This document shows positions 39,157 through 48,091 of a stretch of DNA of 48,480 nucleotides, in pieces. Below the pieces are notes generated by a model. It ran no database searches. It was given only the letters and a program-made list of their open reading frames with translations, and was not told the origin of the DNA. The stretch is from positions 1 to 48,480 of IMG/VR virus record IMGVR_UViG_3300035698_024300. One strand, 5' to 3'. Within the stretch, counting starts at the first letter, position 1. Every line of letters starts with the position of its first letter. Source of the stretch: a virus. Both the position numbers and the translations under genes were made by a program.

Positions 39157-41505
39157 ATGATTACCAAACTTACACCTGACAACTTCGAGTTCTTTAGTTT
39201 AGTCACAAACCCACGGCGAACTTTCACATCTGGTTCGGGCACCGAAGGAGTAACGGGTTCGGTAAACATATTCCCGAGACGTTCAACCTACGAGAAAGAG
39301 GTTCAACCACTTTCGTTGTTCAGTGCCTCTCTATACCAAGACAGTAATTTAGATGACCTTCGGGTTATTGCCGTTACTACTACTTCATCAAATATTGAAG
39401 ACTCGATTATTTCCTATATGAGTGGGGTGCAGGGTCAACAACAATCAATTAGAAAACAACAGCAGGTTGAGATTATTCGTTTCACACCTTCTTTCAGATT
39501 CTCGTCAAACACTCTTCGCAAAAACATTGTTCGTCAGCTTTTGATGCCGTATTACAGAACAGTTAGTCCAAGAGCCCAGTGGACAATAGGCAATTACAAC
39601 TGCCTCAACTTCTTCACAAGTAGCACTGTTCCAACCGACTCAGCACTTCTGTATCCAAATACCAGGTCGGTTGATATTTCTGTGCAGGCAACTGGATCGA
39701 AATTCCAAATTACGGGTGCATTCTCTTTCGACTTCCATATCCGCCCAAAGTATACGACGCTTGTTGAGTCAGCTGAATACAAGCCAGGCACACTTATGCA
39801 CCTAACTGGTGGGTATTCGCTGACGCTCCATTCAGGGTCCAGTAAGGACATCAGTGGCTTGCCAAATAGGTATAGAATTGCTCTTGCCGTGTCGAGCGCA
39901 GCCAATACAGCGCCCAGCCAGCTTCTTGAGGGTCAGGAGTTTGTACATTTTAGTGACGACAACGCCCTGTCTAAGGATGAATGGCAACACGTAACTGTAC
40001 GATGGGGCGGAACCGATTACAACTTTGGTTCTGGCTCATTCGTTGTTGACAGTGTCAACAGGGGAAGGTTCAATATTACCGAATCGTTTTCAGCGGGTTT
40101 CTACGAAAACGGAGAAGACCCTTCAGTTCTTGTTGTGGGCAACTATTACGAGGGCGAAAACAATTCGACCACGGCCTTAGACCGATTTTTTGCTCAAGAC
40201 TCGGCTACAAGAGATGGCATCTTACAACTCAATACAACCACTGATGTGTTCGCCCCTTCAACTTCTTCATTCACTCATCCTTTAAACGCTGAAATTCATG
40301 ACATAAAGTTGTATGACAAGTACCTGACTCTTGACGATATTAGTCAATTGTCTGCATCAGGCCCTACAAACCTTGACAATCTTAGATTTTATCTCCCACC
40401 ATTCTTTACTCAGGAATCACCATTTAGGCAGGATTTAAATAATTTCGGTGGTGTTCTATACACCCCGTTCTTTGCCGTAGACGGGACGACTGAGACACCT
40501 TACGCAGGCGAAATGGCTTTCGGAGCAGGTGGGCATTATATCAACCTTGAGAATTACACTAGAGAGTTAGTTACTGGTTGCTACCCAAGGCTTTGGCAAT
40601 TGAGTGGTTCTACGTTTGAACCACCGTCTACCACAGTTCTCAGTGCTAATGATTTTATGTATCAGACTGGTTCTGTTCGCCGTCGCCTTTACACCATTCT
40701 CCCATGCGACAATGGCAACTTTCAGCCCAACTTTGATTTGCTATCAAAGCTCTCTGGTTCCAAATTTGTAAATGACCTTGGAAACACAGAACTTGGTATA
40801 ATCACCCTAAACAACATTGTTGATTCGGCAGGTGCTCGTGCTTCGTCGACCATTCTTACATCGGGTTCAATTCTTGACGATGTGCTTGGTGTTCAACCTG
40901 AGTCTGGCTCGGTTAATGTGCTGCCTGGCGATTCTCTCGCTGTCCTTCATCGCACCAAGGACCCAAGTTCTAACCAGGTCGTTTTCTTTGATGTGTCAAA
41001 TCTCTTCTATGGAAATAGGATTAAGCCTGGTTCTGTTGTACTTTCTGATACAGCTTTATCGTACTCTGGTGGCGCTCTTGCAATCACCGTACGAGATGAT
41101 GGGCTTGGAAACCTCTACAGGGGAGATGCGAGTGGCTCACATGCAACTTGGAACTCAGTAGGTAATGTCTTCTATAACGAGGGAATAATTGTTCTTAAAC
41201 ACCCACAACTGTACTTCTTCGGTGAGGGCGGCTTTACGGTTGAGCTACAGGGTGAGAACAACATCCATATATTGACTGTCAATGCATTTGCACGTTCTCT
41301 GAGGGAGGTGACTTCTTCTAATCCATCATACCAGCCCTTCGTTATCAATGAGCTGGCAAACGAAACAGATTCAAAGGCTACATGGATTACAGGCATAAAT
41401 CTTCACGATGACAACTTAAACATCATTGCTCGCACGAATCTAGCCCAGCCCGTTTTAAAGCGCAGCGGTGATAAATTTCTCTTTAAGATCAAATTAGATT
41501 TCTGA
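39157..41505 (+). CDS. Virion structural protein with LamG-like region (782 aa)
   Basis: A middle region (GAFSFDFHIRPKYTT, then GGYSLTLHSGS and EWQHVTVRWGG) resembles laminin-G/concanavalin-type lectin domains used in tail spikes and fibres to bind glycans. The rest is beta-rich. The C-terminus (NIIARTNLAQPVLKR, FLFKIKLDF) matches the end of the 391-aa protein. It could be a receptor-binding or fibre protein. Confidence 0.78.
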   Translation: MITKLTPDNFEFFSLVTNPRRTFTSGSGTEGVTGSVNIFPRRSTYEKEVQPLSLFSASLYQDSNLDDLRVIAVTTTSSNIEDSIISYMSGVQGQQQSIRKQQQVEIIRFTPSFRFSSNTLRKNIVRQLLMPYYRTVSPRAQWTIGNYNCLNFFTSSTVPTDSALLYPNTRSVDISVQATGSKFQITGAFSFDFHIRPKYTTLVESAEYKPGTLMHLTGGYSLTLHSGSSKDISGLPNRYRIALAVSSAANTAPSQLLEGQEFVHFSDDNALSKDEWQHVTVRWGGTDYNFGSGSFVVDSVNRGRFNITESFSAGFYENGEDPSVLVVGNYYEGENNSTTALDRFFAQDSATRDGILQLNTTTDVFAPSTSSFTHPLNAEIHDIKLYDKYLTLDDISQLSASGPTNLDNLRFYLPPFFTQESPFRQDLNNFGGVLYTPFFAVDGTTETPYAGEMAFGAGGHYINLENYTRELVTGCYPRLWQLSGSTFEPPSTTVLSANDFMYQTGSVRRRLYTILPCDNGNFQPNFDLLSKLSGSKFVNDLGNTELGIITLNNIVDSAGARASSTILTSGSILDDVLGVQPESGSVNVLPGDSLAVLHRTKDPSSNQVVFFDVSNLFYGNRIKPGSVVLSDTALSYSGGALAITVRDDGLGNLYRGDASGSHATWNSVGNVFYNEGIIVLKHPQLYFFGEGGFTVELQGENNIHILTVNAFARSLREVTSSNPSYQPFVINELANETDSKATWITGINLHDDNLNIIARTNLAQPVLKRSGDKFLFKIKLDF

Positions 41506-41555
41506 TCACAACAGGTGTTTCTGCACATTTAGATGATTTGTGACACACTAACGGA

Positions 41556-42335
41556 ATGGTTGTTACTGACGAAACTTTGCCTGCAACATTGTTTGAACTT
41601 TACATAGCTCAAAAATTGTCTATCCAAAAGATTGCCAAGAAACTTGACAGCAGCTATGGCACAATTTATCGACGTTTAAAAAAGTTCGGCATTCCCGTAA
41701 GAAAAAAAACGGACTATCCTAATCCATTTTTAGGAAAGACGCATACATCTGCGGCTCGGCAAAAAATTAGTAAGGCCAACAAAGGTCAGCGTTGGGGTCC
41801 GCTTTCCGAAGAGACAAAAAAGAAAATTAGCGAGGCACACAAGGGCAAAGTAGTCTCAGCTGAAACAAAACAGAAAATATCCAAAAATCACGCAAACGTA
41901 TCTGGTCAAAATAATCCGATGTGGGGCGAGAAACACTCTTTGGAAACACGAAAGAAAATCTCCAAAGCAATTAAAGGAAAATTGCGAACTGGCAGTGAAC
42001 ACCATTGGTATAAAAAACCAAACGAAAGAGTGACTAGCCTTTTAATGCTAGTTCGAACTTGTACCCAGTACAAAAGCTGGCGTACATCCGTTTACAAGCG
42101 TGACAAGTACACGTGTGTTTGGTGTGGAAAAAACACTGGCAATGACAATAAATGTTGTCTGAACGCTGATCACATCAAGCCATTTGCATTGATCATAAAA
42201 GAAAATAAAATTACAACTCTTGAGCAAGCAATTAAATGTAAGCTGTTGTGGGATATCAAAAATGGCAGAACACTGTGTGTCGAATGCCACAAGACAACGA
42301 GTTCATTCGCAAAACGAATTTCTCACTATAGCTAA
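41556..42335 (+). CDS. HNH homing endonuclease with HTH and NUMOD3 repeats (259 aa)
   Basis: An N-terminal HTH (YIAQKLSIQKIAKKLDSSYG), then several NUMOD3-type repeats (GKTHTSAARQKISKANKG, EETKKKISEAHKGK, GEKHSLETRKKISKAIKG), and an HNH nuclease (CVWCGKNTG, LNADHIKPFALI, NGRTLCVECHKTT). Related to the HNH protein at 25495 and the remnant at 37075. A copy of the tail of the preceding structural gene lies immediately downstream (42363-42403), see findings. Confidence 0.88.
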   Translation: MVVTDETLPATLFELYIAQKLSIQKIAKKLDSSYGTIYRRLKKFGIPVRKKTDYPNPFLGKTHTSAARQKISKANKGQRWGPLSEETKKKISEAHKGKVVSAETKQKISKNHANVSGQNNPMWGEKHSLETRKKISKAIKGKLRTGSEHHWYKKPNERVTSLLMLVRTCTQYKSWRTSVYKRDKYTCVWCGKNTGNDNKCCLNADHIKPFALIIKENKITTLEQAIKCKLLWDIKNGRTLCVECHKTTSSFAKRISHYS

Positions 42336-42396
42336 AGAAGTAAATGTTACCAAAGTTCACATAATATCATTGCACAAGCGAACTTGACTCAGCCGA

Positions 42397-43170
42397 TTGC
42401 TTGAGAAATCTGATTTGCAAGAATGCAAGGAATGGGGATCTTGGCTAGGCGACCTATTTAGTCATATGCCAGCAAAGACAGCAAAAGAACTCAGGGGCGA
42501 GGGTCTGTCCTTATACCTCTTCAGATACTCGGGTGGCCTAAAGGCTTTTCTTTATGACGGCAATGCTCTTTTAGCCACAGTACTTGAAGAGCTTTTATTG
42601 AATGGCGCTGAGGAGGAGTCAGAAGGAGTACGCATCCCAAAGAAACAAAAACAACTTTGGACTAATGCGGCCCTAGCTGAACTCGACGGTTCCGAAGTTG
42701 GTTATGGGATGATAGACGGTAGCTGGAACCGCAGCTGCGGAGCATTTGAAGTTGAACTGGTCGCAGCGGAGCGTGGCTATGGTCCATTCATGTATGATGT
42801 CGCTGGGTCTGTTTTTAAATGGATTATGTCAGACAGGCAAACTGTATCTAGCCAGGCTCTTTATGTTTGGGAGTGGATGAAGAAACATCCAGAACTTTAC
42901 ACCAGCAAATATATTGCAGACCCAGAAGTGTCGGATCCCTTTGACGTGGGCGCTACGGAAGATAACCCGTGTGTTCCTTATACTGAGGAGGAAGTCTTAC
43001 TGTATGCCTATCGGCCCAAAAATAGTAAAATGGCTAGAACAAAAGCCCTGGTCAACAACCACAAAAAAGTAGTTGCTAAACTCAGAGAAAAAGGCGTCTC
43101 CGCAAACACGGTCAATGACTGGTTCGCTCGGGCTGCTGAAGATATGTTTAGAAGCAAGCACCTGTTTTAG
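42397..43170 (+). CDS. Hypothetical protein (257 aa)
   Basis: No ATG is available near the N-terminus; TTG 42397 is the first usable start, overlapping the QPIA stop of the relic tail. The protein contains GMIDGSWNRSCGAFEVELV and AERGYGPFMYDVAGSVF, which faintly recalls a GNAT-like acetyl-CoA binding loop, but this is not secure. Helical C-terminus. The final hairpin overlaps its stop codon. Confidence 0.7.
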   Translation: MLEKSDLQECKEWGSWLGDLFSHMPAKTAKELRGEGLSLYLFRYSGGLKAFLYDGNALLATVLEELLLNGAEEESEGVRIPKKQKQLWTNAALAELDGSEVGYGMIDGSWNRSCGAFEVELVAAERGYGPFMYDVAGSVFKWIMSDRQTVSSQALYVWEWMKKHPELYTSKYIADPEVSDPFDVGATEDNPCVPYTEEEVLLYAYRPKNSKMARTKALVNNHKKVVAKLREKGVSANTVNDWFARAAEDMFRSKHLF

Positions 43171-43183
43171 AACAGGTGGTTTT
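43159..43183 (+). terminator. Hairpin terminator between convergent genes
   Basis: CACCTGTT, loop TTAG, AACAGGTG, then GTTTT on the plus strand. It overlaps the stop of the 257-aa gene and abuts the stop of the oppositely oriented lipoprotein gene. Confidence 0.72.
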
Positions 43184-43838
43184 AGAAAGTACCTTCAAAG
43201 TAAAACGGGTCATTCCGAGGTTCGACAATCATGTCAATGACATATTGGATATCCTCTTGAGTTATCTGGTTTGTTCTGTCTGGTTGATTGAATGGAAACA
43301 TAATTGATTCAATCTCTGGGTCGTGGTTCAAACCGAGCATGTGCCCAAATTCGTGAATGGCTGTTGAGGTAATTCGGTCCTGAGGGACACCAGAATGAAA
43401 TTCGACCCAACCTCGATTGATACTTGTTTTGATTCCAAGAATATCTGCCTCATATAGGCGATGAGCAAACCCGTAGTATTGGCCACCACATGGAGACGAG
43501 CCAAGTTCGCTTTCGGTAACCCAAATAGTTCCTGTCTGTTCTGGGTTAGGTCCTTCACCAGCGTAGGTGAAAACTTCTAAACCTGTCTGTTGATTCCAAA
43601 CTAGCATCGCTTCAAAAGCTGCGCTGCGGCGTTCGTCTCCCAAATTTGGATCCAACGTAACCCTGATTGGGAATGCATTTTGGCTCCATCTAAGGGGTTG
43701 GCCAAAAGAGTTTTCAACTGAATTGGGTCCGTTAATTGGCAGCTGTTGTCTTTGCCCGCAGATAGGAACATTGATAGCGGCAACACATCCTGATAGAACA
43801 CCCAGGGCAATAAGCAAAACAGTCAGCTTTTTGAACAT
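43182..43838 (-). CDS. Secreted matrixin-like zinc metalloprotease lipoprotein (218 aa)
   Basis: Residues 1-18 form a lipoprotein signal (MFKKLTVLLIALGVLSGC, lipobox LSGC, C18). The domain shows the metzincin zinc site HEFGHMLGLNH (162-172) and a Met-turn (SIMFP with M180), as in matrixins. Catalytic Glu163 is kept. It would be anchored in the envelope facing the periplasm or outside. It is alone on the minus strand within the rightward arm. Start at ATG 43838; upstream in-frame codons overlap the divergent gene. Target unknown; host surface or cell-envelope proteolysis is possible. Confidence 0.85.
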   Translation of the reverse strand: MFKKLTVLLIALGVLSGCVAAINVPICGQRQQLPINGPNSVENSFGQPLRWSQNAFPIRVTLDPNLGDERRSAAFEAMLVWNQQTGLEVFTYAGEGPNPEQTGTIWVTESELGSSPCGGQYYGFAHRLYEADILGIKTSINRGWVEFHSGVPQDRITSTAIHEFGHMLGLNHDPEIESIMFPFNQPDRTNQITQEDIQYVIDMIVEPRNDPFYFEGTF

Positions 43839-43870
43839 ATTGTTAAATAGCGAACCTCTACTTATGGGTG

Positions 43871-46459
43871 ATGCCAAAACGTCGAAAAAGTCTTAAGTCC
43901 CTTGTGGAAGCTCTAGAAGAGTCGGGTTATGCTGGCCAAGGGCACGGTTCGGGTGCAGAAAGTTTCTACGGAGGCTTTTTTGGATATGGTGGGGACAAAC
44001 AACTCGCTAAAAAACAAGACCCAACTGTTCGCAGAATAAAGCAAATGACAGACGCTGAAGCTGGAGCTAACTTCCAGGCCAAGCAACAGCGAGGCCGAGG
44101 CTACCCCGCTTCTAGAGATAGCCTTGGAATTTCAGACAAGGGTGGTGTTGGTGCAAGTTTTCCTGGAGAGGAGTTGAACCAGGTGGGCAAAAGTCCACAA
44201 AAGCTTGACTCAATGTATATTACAGATCCTCGCAAGGACTATTGGAGTGATCGTGTTGTTGAAGACGAGGTGGTAGTCCTGGCTGATGAAGCTGAAGAAC
44301 AGCGACGTGAAGAAGAGCGGGAACTTAAGGAACAAGGTGGAACGGCCAGTGGCGGGGGCGCTGGGCGAGCCGTAGCTTCTGATAGCAGGCACAGAGACCT
44401 TCCAGGTTGGCCTCGCATGAATTCCGTTGAAGAGCCTGTGGACTTTGTTCCTGAAGTTGAAGGAGACATCGATGGTGATGGTGAAGAGGACGTGTATTTG
44501 GAAGATGACGAATATGTCAATGACGTAATGAGGTTAAATGGCCTTTCGTTTGCACCAGGTCAATTTAAGCGCCTGTTTGGCGTGGACTCTTTGGAAGAGC
44601 GAACCCTTTATCACGGAACTGTCATTGACAACAAGGAAAGCATAGAAAAATATGGGTTTTCAGGTGAGCTAGGAGATTTCGTAAAAGATTCTTATGGCAT
44701 GGAATTTGACGACGACACCTTAGAAGGTGTGACTTTTGCTGCACAAAAAGACGATATGGGTAAAGCCGAAGGTGCAATTCGCTACCACATTGGCAAGAAG
44801 ATTGGGAAGTCGATCGGTGAGGTTACCATTGAAGACATTCGTCGTTGGGGCATGCTCGCCGTTCTCAAAGAGATTGAAGAAGACGATGATTACGGCGACG
44901 GGTGGAGACGACGTCCTGAAAACTGGGAAGTTGAAGGTTACTATGATGAATACCCACCCGCTGTTGAACCTGGTGATTGGTTTACGGAAAATAACGTACA
45001 CGTAGACCACATACTCACAGGTCAGAAACTTGTAGATTTCCTCAGACGTCATGGGGCACTTGAACATGTTGAAGGTGAAAATGAAAGAGAAGTTCTTCAG
45101 GATTTGATTCAGGCTGCTGTAATCTACCATGGCCCAGATTCTAGGGATGCCGTGGTGAAAAAAGTTAAAGCGCTGACCCACAAAGAACGTAAAAAGATGC
45201 TTTCCGTTTATTTTGACAATTACGGAGATGAAATTCAAGCCAGGCTTGACAAACAACGACACCAAAAATATGGCACTCAAAAAGCCAAACAACTGAAACT
45301 GGACTTCAGCGAGGGTAAATTGTCATTGAAGAGTGTGTTCTTCGAGAGCAATAGCGAAACTAGAAAAACTGCCGTTATCATTAAAGGAAACCCGAAGTAT
45401 ATCGAAGGTAGCCAAGAAGCCTCCAGCTTCTACAAGGAAATAAGATCGTTCTTGGAAGATGAGGGTTATGACGTCCAAATGCATTCAGGCGAGCCTTTTT
45501 CAACACCACCCAAGGCAGACCTGTGGGCAGGGCACTCAAGAGGTGTCGACAGGCTCACCCACGCCCCAGAAGAAATCAAGACAGTTGCAATCGGCACATC
45601 CGACGGCATTGCTCATCCCAGGGACAACTCAGCGAAGATAGATGGCAAACCACCCAAAGGTTTTAAGCCTAACAAATATCACTATGTGTTCACAGACGAG
45701 ATGAAGAAGGCACTGACGTCTGAAAAGATCGAGGAACAAGGTTCTAACACACCAGGTGGGTCTGAACGTTACAAACAAGGTAAATTGGTCAGAGACCATG
45801 AACCTGATGCGACAAAGAAGCTAATCAAACATGTGGATTACACAGGTGGTCATGCAGAAATGGCCGCAGCTAATCACAGCCCAGGAGCACAGGCATACGG
45901 AAATGTCGCTGCCCCCAAGGACTTCGTACCAGAGGACTGGGAACAGAGGCACCCGAAAACGAAAGAAGCACCTATCGACATGGAAACCATGGAAACAATT
46001 GAAGAGGTGATTGGACACCTCGTAAAAGAGGCGCTTGCAGAGCGTACTGTGATGTCCTCAAAGAAACTAGCCAAGAAGCTCCGTAAAAATAGGGAGCCTG
46101 GTTGTGACCACGTGAGACAAAAGGGCTCGCACGCAGTCTACCAGTGTGGTCTTTGCAGTACCGTCGTTCCAATGCACGGCTCCAAAGACATCAAGCATGG
46201 AACCCTCAAGTCGATCGAAAAAGACCTTGAAGGCTGCTTGGGAAATGACTGGCTCGATGAATCCATTTCCGCCGTGGTGTCTCAGGCGCTCGGTGAGGCT
46301 TTCACTGGCATAGATGATGAGACGGGCGAAGGAAAAGCCACAGGCGGCTCAGAAGCTTTTAATAAATCCCGTAAGAGTGTTTTAGACTACAATGAGAAGC
46401 AAAGTCCTGAAGGCGTAGAAGACCTTGAGAATTATCATCTAGGAGATGACGACAAATGA
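43871..46459 (+). CDS. Polyvalent protein: ART-like, deoxyribosyltransferase-like and HicA-like domains (862 aa)
   Basis: Several enzyme-like modules in one chain (residue numbers from the upstream GTG). Residues 1-225 are disordered, acidic and low complexity. About 245-400: an ADP-ribosyltransferase-like region with LYHGT (247-251), a GVTFAAQ strand (287-293) and a later EPGDWFTENN. About 500-620: TAVIIKGNPKYI, EDEGYDVQMHSGEPF and AGHSRGVDRLTHAPEEI, like nucleotide/deoxyribosyltransferase-related alpha/beta proteins. About 728-797: HicA-like SSKKLAKKLRK, VRQKGSHAVYQC, VPMHGSKDIKHGTLKSIEKDLE. Polyvalent proteins are thought to travel in virions. Roles are inferred from motifs only. Confidence 0.78.
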   Translation: MPKRRKSLKSLVEALEESGYAGQGHGSGAESFYGGFFGYGGDKQLAKKQDPTVRRIKQMTDAEAGANFQAKQQRGRGYPASRDSLGISDKGGVGASFPGEELNQVGKSPQKLDSMYITDPRKDYWSDRVVEDEVVVLADEAEEQRREEERELKEQGGTASGGGAGRAVASDSRHRDLPGWPRMNSVEEPVDFVPEVEGDIDGDGEEDVYLEDDEYVNDVMRLNGLSFAPGQFKRLFGVDSLEERTLYHGTVIDNKESIEKYGFSGELGDFVKDSYGMEFDDDTLEGVTFAAQKDDMGKAEGAIRYHIGKKIGKSIGEVTIEDIRRWGMLAVLKEIEEDDDYGDGWRRRPENWEVEGYYDEYPPAVEPGDWFTENNVHVDHILTGQKLVDFLRRHGALEHVEGENEREVLQDLIQAAVIYHGPDSRDAVVKKVKALTHKERKKMLSVYFDNYGDEIQARLDKQRHQKYGTQKAKQLKLDFSEGKLSLKSVFFESNSETRKTAVIIKGNPKYIEGSQEASSFYKEIRSFLEDEGYDVQMHSGEPFSTPPKADLWAGHSRGVDRLTHAPEEIKTVAIGTSDGIAHPRDNSAKIDGKPPKGFKPNKYHYVFTDEMKKALTSEKIEEQGSNTPGGSERYKQGKLVRDHEPDATKKLIKHVDYTGGHAEMAAANHSPGAQAYGNVAAPKDFVPEDWEQRHPKTKEAPIDMETMETIEEVIGHLVKEALAERTVMSSKKLAKKLRKNREPGCDHVRQKGSHAVYQCGLCSTVVPMHGSKDIKHGTLKSIEKDLEGCLGNDWLDESISAVVSQALGEAFTGIDDETGEGKATGGSEAFNKSRKSVLDYNEKQSPEGVEDLENYHLGDDDK

Positions 46460-47043
46460 GTAATGATATACCTGAGTGGGAACGTAAATATTGGGCCGAG
46501 AAGCAACGGCAGGCAAACCAAGGACACACACATCCCCAGGACATACCGCACTATGAGCCTTTGCACGTAACGCAAGGCAGAGAGCGCAATGCCCACAACC
46601 CACAGCAACAACACAATCCGCATGCGCCAACTGGCCAATGGCGAGACGTTGATGCTATGTCAATAATGCAAAGCAGACAAGGTGGAATGGCAATCCCTGG
46701 GATGGTTCCATCACCACAAAACGCAAGCGCTCCAATGGTAATGCTCCGTGAGGGTGCTCGATTTTATCGTGCAGTTCAGGCCGAAAAATGGGGACATACA
46801 CAGACTATGGTAAGAAGTGGTGGTGAGGTTCAGGGCGTAGCTGGAAGGGAATTCCAACTCAAAGGTGAGAGTCAATGTTACTGCATCGATAATCTCCCAG
46901 TTGTAGACTTGACTCAAGTCAACCCACAACATATGCTTAACCTTGTAGAAGTTAGTGCACCTTTCGTAGGCACAATCTTGGTCGAGCGGAGTGCCGTTGT
47001 GCCTGTTGGTCGTACTGGCGGTCCACAACTTTTGAAAGGTTGA
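46456..47043 (+). CDS. Hypothetical late protein (195 aa)
   Basis: ATG overlaps the previous stop as ATGA. Proline/glutamine/histidine-rich disordered N-terminus (residues 1-65), then a beta-rich domain (ARFYRAVQAEKWG, VEVSAPFVGTILVE). Likely a minor virion or accessory protein; no known family. Confidence 0.75.
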   Translation: MSNDIPEWERKYWAEKQRQANQGHTHPQDIPHYEPLHVTQGRERNAHNPQQQHNPHAPTGQWRDVDAMSIMQSRQGGMAIPGMVPSPQNASAPMVMLREGARFYRAVQAEKWGHTQTMVRSGGEVQGVAGREFQLKGESQCYCIDNLPVVDLTQVNPQHMLNLVEVSAPFVGTILVERSAVVPVGRTGGPQLLKG

Positions 47044-47087
47044 GTCTAAAGTTCTTGCTCAACAAGATAACTATATTTCGTAACCAA

Positions 47088-47116
47088 TTGACCAGATGTG
47101 ACAAATATGTTAAACT
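47088..47116 (+). promoter_or_regulatory. Candidate sigma70-type promoter
   Basis: TTGACC, 17 bases, TAAACT on the plus strand, about 22 bases before the ATG of the 161-aa gene. It differs from the leftward GGTTCA type. Confidence 0.55.
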
Positions 47117-47138
47117 AACACATCTATCGGAGTAACAG

Positions 47139-47624
47139 ATGTCTGGAACAGTGTTTCATTTTGAAAGTTTTGATATTGACGTTTTCAGCGGTCGGGAAAT
47201 TGATCTAGACTGCTGGAGATATGCATGTAAGGCATTCGGCCTTCGCAAGATGTGCATGATTGACAAAGTGCCTGGCGGCACTCAGGTAGCTATGCGTGAT
47301 ACTGAAATACAATTTGAAAAGTTCTCTTCACTGAAAGAGTTTGAGGCTGCACACTTGGACGATACTCTAATTTACCTAGAGACCGCATGGGTGTTTACAG
47401 ACCGAGACCTACCTGTTCCAACGTTCCTCAAAGACTTTAAGCACCCAGCTGATGAAAACACCTGGTACATATTTGGCCCAGCCATGGGCTTTGCTCCAGA
47501 GGTTGATAGCACAAGAACTTGGGTCTCAATTCTTCAGGATGGTCGTGGGGCAATGCACAGTGTTCATGTTGCACCAATAGTCTTACGTGACCGCTTTCTG
47601 AAAACTAGCGGAAATAACAGTTAA
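47139..47624 (+). CDS. Hypothetical late protein (161 aa)
   Basis: Begins MSGTVFHFESFDIDVFSGRE, with a CGGAGTAA SD. Mixed alpha/beta with LETAWVFTDRDLPVPTF and WVSILQDGRG. It is followed by the 152-aa gene through a one-base overlap (TAATG). Unknown; virion-associated by location. Confidence 0.76.
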   Translation: MSGTVFHFESFDIDVFSGREIDLDCWRYACKAFGLRKMCMIDKVPGGTQVAMRDTEIQFEKFSSLKEFEAAHLDDTLIYLETAWVFTDRDLPVPTFLKDFKHPADENTWYIFGPAMGFAPEVDSTRTWVSILQDGRGAMHSVHVAPIVLRDRFLKTSGNNS

Positions 47625-48082
47625 TGGTTGCGCCTACAGTCACGGCTATTTCTACTCTAATCAACGATGCTGATTCAGCAACTGGGTGGTCAGGTGGTTC
47701 TTTGGATACTGACTCCGAAGTGCAGGGCACGGGGTGCATTGGCAGTAAGGTTTCAAACTCCACCGTTAATTTCATTTATGACGCCTCAGGCGAACCAGAT
47801 GCTCCATTCGATTTCTCATCAGGCGGGGCTTTCTTTGGCCAAGGCATTTATGTTTGGCTGAACTGTCTAACGCCCACATTGGATACTTTTACAAACGGAG
47901 GCCTTCGAATTTATGTTGGTGATGGAACAAACGCAGGGGTGTGGTATGTTGCTGGGTCAGATGCAAACTACAGTGGAGGCTGGAAGAACTTTGTTGTAGA
48001 TCCAAGTCGAGATTTTGACGAGATTATTGCTGGAACTTGGACCTTGGCACAATATGATCCTGCAAATGGCTTTACAGGTTAG
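47624..48082 (+). CDS. Virion structural protein (152 aa)
   Basis: Glycine/serine/aspartate-rich beta protein (PTVTAISTLINDADSATGWS) resembling tail-tip or fibre-like sequences I recall from environmental phages. TAATG overlap with the gene before. No catalytic residues visible. Confidence 0.77.
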   Translation: MVAPTVTAISTLINDADSATGWSGGSLDTDSEVQGTGCIGSKVSNSTVNFIYDASGEPDAPFDFSSGGAFFGQGIYVWLNCLTPTLDTFTNGGLRIYVGDGTNAGVWYVAGSDANYSGGWKNFVVDPSRDFDEIIAGTWTLAQYDPANGFTG

Positions 48083-48091
48083 AGTTTATAA

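Noticed and set aside
44720-45292. 190-aa minus-strand frame opposite the polyvalent gene
   Set aside because: Antisense frame with phenylalanine-rich wording, no SD or neighbours on that strand.
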